Shown here one piece after another: positions 45,330 to 52,886 of a stretch of DNA of 64,000 nt. The notes under the pieces are model-generated. The model saw only the letters and a program-made list of their open reading frames with translations. It made no database searches and was not told the DNA's origin. The stretch's first letter is position 1; the number at the start of each line of letters is the position of its first letter. Position numbers and translations under genes: made by a program. Source of the stretch: Vibrio sp. PID17_43 (GTDB lineage: Bacteria > Pseudomonadota > Gammaproteobacteria > Enterobacterales > Vibrionaceae); NCBI RefSeq assembly GCF_002608565.1, contig NZ_LIXM01000004.1, forward strand, positions 62,001-126,000, written 5' to 3'.

Positions 45330-45539
45330 TTACGCGACACCCATTACTCGTTTGTACTTCTCGACTGACTGTTGAAAAAATGCTTTTTCATCAGCGTCGT
45401 AAATCTTAGACAACTGTTCTTCTATCGCCTCAGGGCCAGATTTGGCCTCTCTGAGCTTCCAAACCAGAAACGATGCTTGTTTATCAAGTTCGATTCTGTT
45501 CTTCTCGTCAGGCGGTAATAGGGAAAGGTTGAACGACAT
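45330..45539 (-). CDS. small helical protein, possibly DUF3283 family
   Basis: 69-residue protein MSFNLSLLPPDEKNRIELDKQASFL..., entirely soluble and charged, with predicted helices through residues 15-65. The opening resembles Vibrio DUF3283 proteins, by recall. It lies upstream of yeeN on the same strand with 135 bp between. Function unknown. Confidence 0.65.
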   Translation of the reverse strand: MSFNLSLLPPDEKNRIELDKQASFLVWKLREAKSGPEAIEEQLSKIYDADEKAFFQQSVEKYKRVMGVA

Positions 45540-45787
45540 TTACAGCCTCAAGGTACTTTAAATACTAGTCGAGTACTATAACACACGGACTTAACTTTGC
45601 AGAAGTGAAACACACTTATATTGATCAAATTCCAGTCGCTTTCTTCTTGATGGGGAGATTTATTGGTGTTTGTAGGTGAATTTATCCAGTTTAGCGTTCA
45701 CGCATCATTGCGAAAATCGGACTTGTCTCCCCCTTGCAGCATGAGCGTATTCCCACATGAATCGAGGGAGACGTCAGAAAATGAAAA

Positions 45788-45807
45788 GGGCAGTCCTATG
45801 ACTACCC
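45788..45807 (-). terminator. probable terminator after the 65-codon gene
   Basis: On the minus strand GGGTAGTC pairs with GACTGCCC (one G-T pair), then TTTTCATTTT follows. The 45540-45835 gap holds nothing else recognisable. Confidence 0.5.
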
Positions 45808-45835
45808 CATGGTTCTAAATACCCCTGTGTAAGAG

Positions 45836-46033
45836 TTAGTGGATCAGACCAAGTTCCCTTGCTTCTTCAATGCTCAACCCGCTTTCACGGATCTCACGTA
45901 GCGCTTCAATGCGTCTTCTCGCTTCAGCTGACTTCACTATTTTCTCTGGCTTCACATTGGTTTCTTCTTCCGGTAATTCCCATTTGTGAGCGATGTAGGT
46001 CATCTCGTCATGGTCGATAGAATTAATGGACAT
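45836..46033 (-). CDS. small charged protein, unknown
   Basis: 65 residues from the ATG at 46033, which has a strong GGAGG ribosome site; a reading from 46048 adds five residues without support. The C-terminal half (EARRRIEALREIRESGLSIEEARELGLIH) is a basic/acidic helix pair of the kind seen in small regulatory or DNA-binding proteins. No family recognised. Confidence 0.65.
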   Translation of the reverse strand: MSINSIDHDEMTYIAHKWELPEEETNVKPEKIVKSAEARRRIEALREIRESGLSIEEARELGLIH

Positions 46034-46555
46034 ATTTCCTCCGAACACACCATGTTTTCGATGAGTAATCTATAGCAAACCCAAAATGCGGAGGTAAGCA
46101 AAATTGTGGGGAAATGTGACCACTCCCGACCTTTCATCAAGTCGTTAATAAATTCATCATTTAACTTTTGCCAAAAGCATTCTTAACGATTAAATTTGAA
46201 AGATTCCCCTATCAAAAGTGAGCCGATCTAGCTCTCATTTTGCTTATTATCAACAGCAAACAATGCCTTTTACAGCTGCTCACGTTCAACGCTTCTTGCC
46301 ATTCTCTCACTCACATCAGTTAACCTTCCTAACAAGCTTACGCTTACCTACACGACAAACAGTAACTGAACTCACTTACTCATCAGTCAACTAAGCCAAA
46401 CTCTACTTAGCGTCCACCGTCATAGCACTCATGCCAATGTTTCATAGCCCATTTGGAAACTTTGCTCAAAATGAGCCAAACTCTTTTAAAGACTCGCCTA
46501 AAAGCGGATCACATTGGATAAACCACTCGGTAAAACAAACGACTGAGGTAACACA
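46034..46555. other. 522-bp AT-rich intergenic region
   Basis: No open frame with a ribosome site, no strong hairpin and no parS2 site was seen. It contains many short CTCAC/CTTAC runs, but no ordered repeat could be defined. Confidence 0.3.
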
Positions 46556-47023
46556 ATGGAATTGAAAAGCTGGCAAGATCTCATTTCAAGTTGGTACGAA
46601 AATAGGAAGCATGATCAAGTTGAAAGATTAGAAACGATCTTATCTCAAGCACCGGAGTCTGTATTTGGGCCAGATCTTACCGATCAACAGAGCAAAGCAA
46701 TCGCATGTTGGTTAGATGGTTATCTCCGAGTGTTTCAACACGCTCGATATCAAGACCAGCAAAAAGCTTATCAAAGCCTGCTGTATGCGAGCGCTAAACT
46801 TGAACAAACCGCTTGCCAATCAATGACTGATCTACATATTAAAGATTGGTGCTTAAAGCGTTTGCAACACTTAACTGTATTAGCGCTAGAGTTTTGCAAT
46901 CAACAAAATGATCAAACTAAGTGGCAGCAACATGCTAATAAGATGATCGAGTCACATGTGGCTTTGATGCGTGCAATGAACTGGAATGAAGCTTGGAAAA
47001 ATGATCTAAGATTACGTCATTAG
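46556..47023 (+). CDS. hypothetical protein downstream of rctB
   Basis: 155-residue soluble, mostly helical protein (MELKSWQDLISSWYENRKHDQVERLETIL...) rich in Gln and Trp. AGGTAACACA gives a plausible ribosome site. It is convergent with rctB. Its coding sequence and downstream flank contain ATGATCA motifs at 46611, 46908 and 47033, the first as GGAAGCATGATCAAG, the same wording as in the origin. The protein family is not recognised; the gene may be retained partly for these sites. Confidence 0.7.
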   Translation: MELKSWQDLISSWYENRKHDQVERLETILSQAPESVFGPDLTDQQSKAIACWLDGYLRVFQHARYQDQQKAYQSLLYASAKLEQTACQSMTDLHIKDWCLKRLQHLTVLALEFCNQQNDQTKWQQHANKMIESHVALMRAMNWNEAWKNDLRLRH

Positions 47024-47142
47024 CCCGGAAAAATGATCAAGATAAAATATAACCTCGTAATACTGGCTTGATCGGCAATGATTTGGTTTGTCAACGTGGT
47101 GAAAATTTGTTGCTCTCGTGGCTCTAAGTGCCAAAATTCAGA

Positions 47143-47176
47143 TAAAAAAAAGCGAGTTTCTTGAGGAGAAACTCGC
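47143..47176 (-). terminator. intrinsic terminator of rctB
   Basis: On the minus strand GCGAGTTTCT pairs with AGAAACTCGC around 5 nt and is followed by eight T. It lies about 220 bp after the rctB stop. The rest of 47024-47395 shows an ATGATCAAGA at 47033 and no gene. Confidence 0.85.
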
Positions 47177-47395
47177 GAAGTCTATTCAGAATGAATGTAA
47201 CAATATGAGCCAATCTATCTAATCATCAGAAAGGACAAAAAGGTTGTCTATTCGGGATAAATATTAATCCGAGCCCCAACCCATAATGTCATTGATTTGT
47301 TAGAGTTAAGTCTGATTTCCATCAGTGCAATTCATTGTTACATTCTGAATCAATTCGTCACGTTTATTACTCAATAAACATCCAAAAAATTCATA

Positions 47396-49366
47396 TTAAA
47401 TGGCCATCTCATCAAGTGCTCTTAATACCATCTCGTCCATATGACCATCAAAAATCTGGCGACATACTTTCCGTCGAACGGCTAACCCTGCAATCAAACG
47501 TTCTATGGTCAAATGTTTCACGTCGTTTTGATTGTTAAACAGCTCCACCGTTTTACTCAATGTTTCGTATGGTAGTGGCTCTTCTCCAACTCTTAACCAA
47601 TCAAGCTTCTCAATGAACTCAGAACACTCTTCTTTGATCGAGGCATAGGAATGCCCTGTCATTGCTGATAAAGCCATTACGCTGCGTTCTAGAGCCTCTG
47701 GAGAGGTGTATTTAGAGAGAGTAATCGTGATCTCATCAGCGTTGATCTCTACTAAATGTTTTTTCTGCTTCACACGACGACCCAAATTACCGCGTGGAGA
47801 TGGTGCTTTGCGCTGAATAGGCTCAAATTCACCATCAATGATACCTGAGAGTTCTTCTAGTTGTTGTCTCGTTACCATCTCATTACGAAGTGGGTTTGGT
47901 AACGTAGGGGCCATGTTACGTTTACCAGCGTTCGTCGTGCGCGCGCGGGAGTAACGAAGTACCTCTTCGACATCACATTTGATGTCAATTTGGTAATCCA
48001 CCACTTTTCCGTTCTCGATCATCGTTTCAATTGTGAGGTGGTAACCCCACAAATTCACCACAAAAAGATCTTCTGTCCCTTTACCATCGGACAAGCGTTT
48101 TAGTTCACGGATCAGATCCATTGAAAAACGACGCCATTCGATATTGCGCGCTAATTTCTGATTTAGCTCGCTCAGCAGCATACAATCCGTATGTCTGCGC
48201 ACCATACGACTACGGAAAAATGAGTACATCTGGAACACTAAAGTATGCTGTTTCAGAATTTCAGGCGGGAACAAGAAGAAATAATCACGAGTCAGTAACT
48301 CTTCGTAAAACGATGGCTCCCAAACCAAGATATACAAATTTGGTTTAATACGTATCTCACCATCACTGCCTTCAACGGGGGCTTCTTCTGATGCTGTAAT
48401 GGTTCGTGCGATAAAACGGAAACGATCACTTTTAAAGCCTTCTGGCATATTTTCACTTAGCCAGCGACCGGTAAGTTCATGCAATTGAAAATCGGTAAAT
48501 TCAATACGATCAATACTGTCACGAATTGAATCACGCGCAGGTCCACTGTCTTTCTTGCCGCGGAGGGACAAAATATCGGTGATATATAACGGCGTTTTAT
48601 TGGGGACGTGTGCAGCATCCATGTGGTACTGATCTTTATGATGATCATGATACTGCACTGTTAACGTGAACAGCGCAAATAGGGTCATTAGATCGTCAAC
48701 CGTCATGATGTTTTTCGATGATCGAGTTTCAATCACCGCTTTGGTGCCAGAGATCGACACCATAGATTTCTGGTAGCTTTTGCGAGTGCGAGGAGGTGCG
48801 AGAGCTTGATCAATGATCCCTGCCCAATTGGTTGGTGAAACGATAAATTGATCGGCTTCATCCTTCATCATTGGGGGGGTATTTAAACCATGTTCATTCA
48901 ACAATCGTTTATTGACTTGTGTTTGTGCTAACGCTTTAGAGCGCTTTTGCTTCTCGTTTTGCCGAACTTTTTCTGTCACTAAGCTGGTGGCTCCTAGGAC
49001 TGAGATAAGCTGATTCGGATTCACAAACTTATGTAACATCGTTTTGCCAGCCAAACCTTCCTCAAAACGAACTGGCGTTTGCGTAAACAACCCAATATTA
49101 ACAGCTGCTCGCAAACGTTGCTGAAGTGCCGCACGAGTCAATTGACCGTCTGTTGCTTCGACAATTTCAGTGGTAGACACTAATCCATCTTTGCTACTGA
49201 AGCCTCGAAGTGAAATCAGATTAAGCAACTCTAGGATACTTTTAGTTACCCCTTTGAAATATTGGTATTGCTCAACCCAATCTGTCGAAGATTCGTGAAT
49301 TTCAAAAAGGTGCCCATCCTTATGGCTTCTAGGCGCTTTAATCAGAACTTTTTCATCAGAGCTCAT
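47396..49366 (-). CDS. rctB: chromosome II replication initiator RctB
   Basis: 656-residue initiator specific to Vibrionaceae second chromosomes (V. cholerae RctB is 658). The start is ATG 49366 (MSSDEKVLIKAPRSHKDGHLFEI); the 22 residues upstream are not family-like. Central winged-helix domains lie at about 150-480. RctB binds 12-mer iterons to open the origin, and 39- and 29-mers to limit initiation and its own expression. It is transcribed away from the origin at 49.4-50.6 kb, which matches the V. cholerae arrangement. Confidence 0.96.
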   Translation of the reverse strand: MSSDEKVLIKAPRSHKDGHLFEIHESSTDWVEQYQYFKGVTKSILELLNLISLRGFSSKDGLVSTTEIVEATDGQLTRAALQQRLRAAVNIGLFTQTPVRFEEGLAGKTMLHKFVNPNQLISVLGATSLVTEKVRQNEKQKRSKALAQTQVNKRLLNEHGLNTPPMMKDEADQFIVSPTNWAGIIDQALAPPRTRKSYQKSMVSISGTKAVIETRSSKNIMTVDDLMTLFALFTLTVQYHDHHKDQYHMDAAHVPNKTPLYITDILSLRGKKDSGPARDSIRDSIDRIEFTDFQLHELTGRWLSENMPEGFKSDRFRFIARTITASEEAPVEGSDGEIRIKPNLYILVWEPSFYEELLTRDYFFLFPPEILKQHTLVFQMYSFFRSRMVRRHTDCMLLSELNQKLARNIEWRRFSMDLIRELKRLSDGKGTEDLFVVNLWGYHLTIETMIENGKVVDYQIDIKCDVEEVLRYSRARTTNAGKRNMAPTLPNPLRNEMVTRQQLEELSGIIDGEFEPIQRKAPSPRGNLGRRVKQKKHLVEINADEITITLSKYTSPEALERSVMALSAMTGHSYASIKEECSEFIEKLDWLRVGEEPLPYETLSKTVELFNNQNDVKHLTIERLIAGLAVRRKVCRQIFDGHMDEMVLRALDEMAI

Positions 49367-49576
49367 TTTAGATCCAGATCTCACTAGCCGTAGTTTTGCT
49401 ATGTTTCCGAAGGATAAAGAAAAATAGATCATAAATAAAGAAAAATTCTTTGTTTTTAATTAACTGATCTTTTTGATTAATCTGATCTTAATTGATTATA
49501 TGATCTAATGATCTGGACGGATTTGTGTGTGCAATTCCTTGTTTATATACGATATTTTTTTATTAGCTTCGGAACT

Positions 49577-49698
49577 ATGATCATACGCTTATCGAAACCA
49601 TGATCAACACAATAAGGAAAGCATGATCATAAACTCTCGTAAGCATGATCATTGGAACTCTGAAAAGATGATCAAAATAGGTTCGAAACGATGATCAT
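49577..49698 (+). repeat. six phased RctB iterons
   Basis: ATGATCA starts at 49577, 49600, 49623, 49645, 49668 and 49691, so spacing is 23, 23, 22, 23 and 23 bp, close to two helical turns and all in one orientation. Several are followed by T or A as in the 12-mer consensus. A seventh, ATGATCAAGAGA, sits apart at 49792-49803. Confidence 0.93.
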
Positions 49699-49712
49699 GA
49701 CATTTATACAAC

Positions 49713-49721
49713 TTATCCACA
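49713..49721 (+). promoter_or_regulatory. DnaA box
   Basis: TTATCCACA is the perfect consensus DnaA box, 15 bp after the last phased iteron. A single DnaA box in this place is required at V. cholerae oriII. Confidence 0.92.
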
Positions 49722-49843
49722 GAACTCCGTCATTGATTGGAATGAACCTACCCCGTTGCGTTGTGTGTAAGCGTGTTTTATACCGGGAACGATGATCAAG
49801 AGAATGCTATTTCATCTTTCGTTTGAACGAATCGAGTGGAAAT

Positions 49844-49856
49844 TATCCAATTGTTG
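49844..49856 (+). promoter_or_regulatory. candidate IHF site
   Basis: TATCCAATTGTTG fits WATCAANNNNTTR with one mismatch and lies between the iterons and the regulatory repeats, where bending would be expected. Confidence 0.35.
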
Positions 49857-49913
49857 AAAAGTTTGCCGTTTTTCAGTTCTTTCATTGTTGATAACGCATT
49901 ATGAGCAAATGAA

Positions 49914-50255
49914 CGGAAGCATGATCATGATAGTTGTATTGCACATCATTGAGATCGCTTTTTCCATCGTTCCGTGTTTTCTCTCTTCATTATCTCTTTA
50001 GCCCCCGGTCTATCTGCATTCGACCGTAAGTTATCTTATAAATATCATGCTTCCGGCGTGTAAATTCACTTGATCATTTTTCCGAGAAATTGATCTCAAC
50101 GAAATATAGCGTCTGGATGTAGGTTGGATGGTATGTCCCTTGATCATGCTTTCTTAATTAACCTAACTATCGGAAGCATGATCATGAATAATCCTTGATC
50201 ATTCTTCCCTCGTAAATTGAGCTTTCTAACGTAAATCACATTGGACACATGATCA
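49914..50255. repeat. RctB regulatory motifs (39-mer-like cluster)
   Basis: CGGAAGCATGATCATGA occurs at 49914-49930 and again at 50171-50187. CCGGAAGCATGAT occurs on the minus strand at 50044-50056. Further ATGATCA copies are at 50071 (minus), 50141 (minus), 50196 (minus) and 50249 (plus). Mixed orientation and wider spacing differ from the phased iterons and suggest the inhibitory 39-mer class. Confidence 0.7.
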
Positions 50256-50361
50256 AGGTTCGATGCATGCGTCACTTTGCTTTCATTAAAGTTAGATTAG
50301 GTTCATTTCACATTATCCGTAATTTAGGTCACTGTTATAATCGTTCCGGGAATATGACCTA

Positions 50362-50374
50362 TTTACATTGTAAA
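50362..50374. other. parS2 site next to parA
   Basis: TTTACATTGTAAA is an exact match to the chromosome II centromere consensus, 220 bp upstream of parA and inside the origin region. Confidence 0.9.
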
Positions 50375-50593
50375 TAAGTGACAGTGTGACATTTTTGTTT
50401 CATTCAAAGTTTCGATGTCTTACTCGAAGATTTTTGATTAAGATTCGTCATGCTTTTACATTTAAAACATAAAATAGAAGTTTGTAACTATTTTTTATGT
50501 GATTGTTGTTCAAAATGTTTGTGCACCTTTTTGTTGTTTTTTGATTGCTGTGCTGTACAATTGAGCCCAGATATCTTTCCAACGGAATTTGGC

Positions 50594-51811
50594 ATGAAAA
50601 GAGAAAAAACGATTGAAAATCTTCTGGAGTTAGCGGAACTGACGCAACAAGTTCAAGCTGACCGTATTGAGATTGTTTTGGAAGAGCGAAGTGACAACTA
50701 CTTCCCACCAATGTCTAAAGCAATGATGGAAACCCGCTCAGGTTTAACACGCCGTAAGCTGGATGAAGCTATCGGTAAAATGGAAGCAGAAGGCCATCAA
50801 TTTACAAAGAATAATGCCAACCATTATTCCATTACTTTAGAAGAAGCTCACATGCTAATGGATGCGGCGGAAGTGCCAAAATTCCATGAGCGTAAAAAAA
50901 ACTTGGATAACAAACCGTGGATCATTAACGTACAGAACCAAAAGGGCGGTACGGGAAAATCGATGACAGCGGTGCATTTGGCGGCATGTTTAGCGCTTAA
51001 CTTAGATAATCGCTACCGTATTTGTTTGATTGACCTTGATCCTCAAGGTTCATTGCGTTTATTCCTAAACCCACAAATTAGTGTGGCTGAGCATGACAAT
51101 ATCTACTCAGCAGTTGATATTATGCTGGGTAACGTACCCGACGGTGTGGAAATCGATCGAGAATTCCTACACAAAAATGTATTGTTACCGACGCAATACC
51201 CGAACTTGAAGTCGATTTCTGCTTTTCCAGAAGACGCTATGTTTAACGCAGAAGCGTGGCAAACGTTGTCAGAAGACCCGTCGTTGGACATCGTGCGTCT
51301 GCTAAAAGAGCAGTTGATTGACAAGATTTCCAATGATTTTGATGTGATCATGATTGATACTGGTCCACACGTTGACCCATTGGTTTGGAATGCGATGTAC
51401 GCGTCTAACGCGTTATTAATTCCATGTGCGGCAAAACGCCTTGACTGGGCTTCAACGGTAAACTTTTTCCAGCACTTGCCAACGGTTTACGAGATGTTCC
51501 CTGAAGATTGGAATGGTCTTGAATTCGTTCGATTGATGCCGACAATGTTTGAAGACGATAATAAGAAGCAAGTTTCGGTTTTAACTGAAATGAACTATCT
51601 TCTTGGTGACCAAGTTATGATGGCCACTATCCCACGTAGCCGTGCATTTGAAACTTGTGCTGACACTTACAGTACGGTTTTTGATTTGACGGTAAGTGAT
51701 TTCGAAGGGGGTAAGAAAACGCTCGCGACAGCACAAGATGCGGTTCATAAGAGCGCGCTTGAACTTGAAAGGGTATTGCACTCTAACTGGCCGTCATTGA
51801 ATCAAGGGTAA
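50594..51811 (+). CDS. parA2: chromosome II partition ATPase ParA2
   Basis: 405 residues from ATG 50594 (MKREKTIENLLELAEL), the same length as V. cholerae ParA2; the open frame extends 48 codons upstream without coding character. The N-terminal region (1-105) is a helix-turn-helix domain as in type Ia ParA proteins. The deviant Walker A KGGTGKS is at 117-123, with IDLDPQGSLR and the Walker B-like VIMIDTGPHVD following. It forms filaments on DNA and moves ParB2-parS2 complexes. It is 7 bp upstream of parB2. Confidence 0.96.
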   Translation: MKREKTIENLLELAELTQQVQADRIEIVLEERSDNYFPPMSKAMMETRSGLTRRKLDEAIGKMEAEGHQFTKNNANHYSITLEEAHMLMDAAEVPKFHERKKNLDNKPWIINVQNQKGGTGKSMTAVHLAACLALNLDNRYRICLIDLDPQGSLRLFLNPQISVAEHDNIYSAVDIMLGNVPDGVEIDREFLHKNVLLPTQYPNLKSISAFPEDAMFNAEAWQTLSEDPSLDIVRLLKEQLIDKISNDFDVIMIDTGPHVDPLVWNAMYASNALLIPCAAKRLDWASTVNFFQHLPTVYEMFPEDWNGLEFVRLMPTMFEDDNKKQVSVLTEMNYLLGDQVMMATIPRSRAFETCADTYSTVFDLTVSDFEGGKKTLATAQDAVHKSALELERVLHSNWPSLNQG

Positions 51812-51818
51812 TTAGTAA

Positions 51819-52793
51819 ATGGCATTGAAAACGTCTGAATTAAACGCAAAATTATTTGGTAAAACCAATAAGCGTCGTGTCGCGACACCTCAAGAGGCGC
51901 AAACCGCGGCAAAAGACAAAGCGCAAGTGATTGAACTTGCTGTTGCAGGTGAGGGTACTGTTCAGTTTGAACTGGTCCGTATTCCTGCAGATAAAGTGGC
52001 AACGGATACGACGGTTTTTGCTGAGAATGCTCGTGAACAATCATTCTTGAATGAGCATGCTCTCTCGGATGTCCTGGCGACATTGAAAGAACGTGGTCAA
52101 CAGTACCCTGCTGTTGGTCGTCGTACAGCGGATGGAAAAATAGAAGTTCTCGACGGTAGTCGTCGTCGTATGTCATGTATTTTGGCTGGAAAGGATTTCT
52201 TGGTTTATGTTGGTGAAGGTATCAATACAAGCCATGCCAAATTTCTTTCTGACGTGGCGAATGCACACAAACCACTCTCGCTTTATGAGAAAGGCAAAGA
52301 GATGCAAGCTAAGCTAGAAAGTGGCGAAGCGGAAGACCAAAAAGCACTGGCAAAGATGTTCCAGTGCAGTGAAGCTTTGGTCAGTGGTGCATTGAAAGCC
52401 GCATCTTTACCTCGTGAGTTGTTACAAGCTTACCCTAATGTGGGTGATCTTGGTCGTCCAACAATTGTAAAACTGCATAAACAATTCTCGATGCTCGCAC
52501 CTGAACATCAACAAGATTTGCTTGATAAATGTCGTACTTCTGAAGGGTTCTTATGGCAACGCAGTAGCGCTCAAGGTGTGGCTCGTTTGACCAAAGAGGT
52601 GACCGAAAGCCTTGAAAGTTGGATTGCAGAATTATCACCAGCTAAAGCGAGCAAAAAGGCGGATAAGGTTGAGCTAGTTAAAGGCCGCGCAAGCTACAGT
52701 CGTAAAGGCAGCAATTTGGCATTGCACCTTAAGAAAGTCGACGACAGCTTGATCGAAGAAATCTTAGCGTTTGTACAAAGTAAAATGCAATAG
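51819..52793 (+). CDS. parB2: chromosome II partition protein ParB2
   Basis: 324-residue centromere-binding protein. The ParB/Srx-like N-terminal CTPase region includes ENAREQSFLNEHAL and LDGSRRRMSCIL. The DNA-binding helix-turn-helix is ALAKMFQCSEALVSGALKAASLPRELL (about 170-197). A C-terminal dimerisation part follows. It recognises the TTTACANTGTAAA sites seen at 42.0, 50.4, 54.9-55.1 and 57.9 kb. A terminator follows the operon. Confidence 0.95.
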   Translation: MALKTSELNAKLFGKTNKRRVATPQEAQTAAKDKAQVIELAVAGEGTVQFELVRIPADKVATDTTVFAENAREQSFLNEHALSDVLATLKERGQQYPAVGRRTADGKIEVLDGSRRRMSCILAGKDFLVYVGEGINTSHAKFLSDVANAHKPLSLYEKGKEMQAKLESGEAEDQKALAKMFQCSEALVSGALKAASLPRELLQAYPNVGDLGRPTIVKLHKQFSMLAPEHQQDLLDKCRTSEGFLWQRSSAQGVARLTKEVTESLESWIAELSPAKASKKADKVELVKGRASYSRKGSNLALHLKKVDDSLIEEILAFVQSKMQ

Positions 52794-52808
52794 ATTGTTT
52801 TTATTAAT

Positions 52809-52831
52809 AACCGCCCTAGGGCGGTTTTTTT
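52809..52831 (+). terminator. terminator of parA2-parB2
   Basis: AACCGCCC-TAG-GGCGGTT-type stem followed by six T, 16 bp after the parB2 stop. Confidence 0.9.
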
Positions 52832-52886
52832 ATGTCTTTTAATTCCCCGCTTGTGATGAATCACGGCTTAACAAAGATGTGATAAC

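Larger units (their letters stand above)
49367..50593. other. origin of replication of chromosome II (oriCII)
   Basis: The 1.2-kb gap between divergent rctB and parA. In order: an AT-rich, GATC-containing segment (49430-49560, candidate unwinding element) next to rctB, six phased iterons, a DnaA box, an isolated iteron, a candidate IHF site, further RctB-type motifs, and a parS2 site before parA. At least thirteen ATGATCA motifs on either strand contain Dam sites, in keeping with known Dam dependence of RctB binding. No protein-coding gene is seen; a non-coding rctA-like transcript is possible. Confidence 0.93.
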
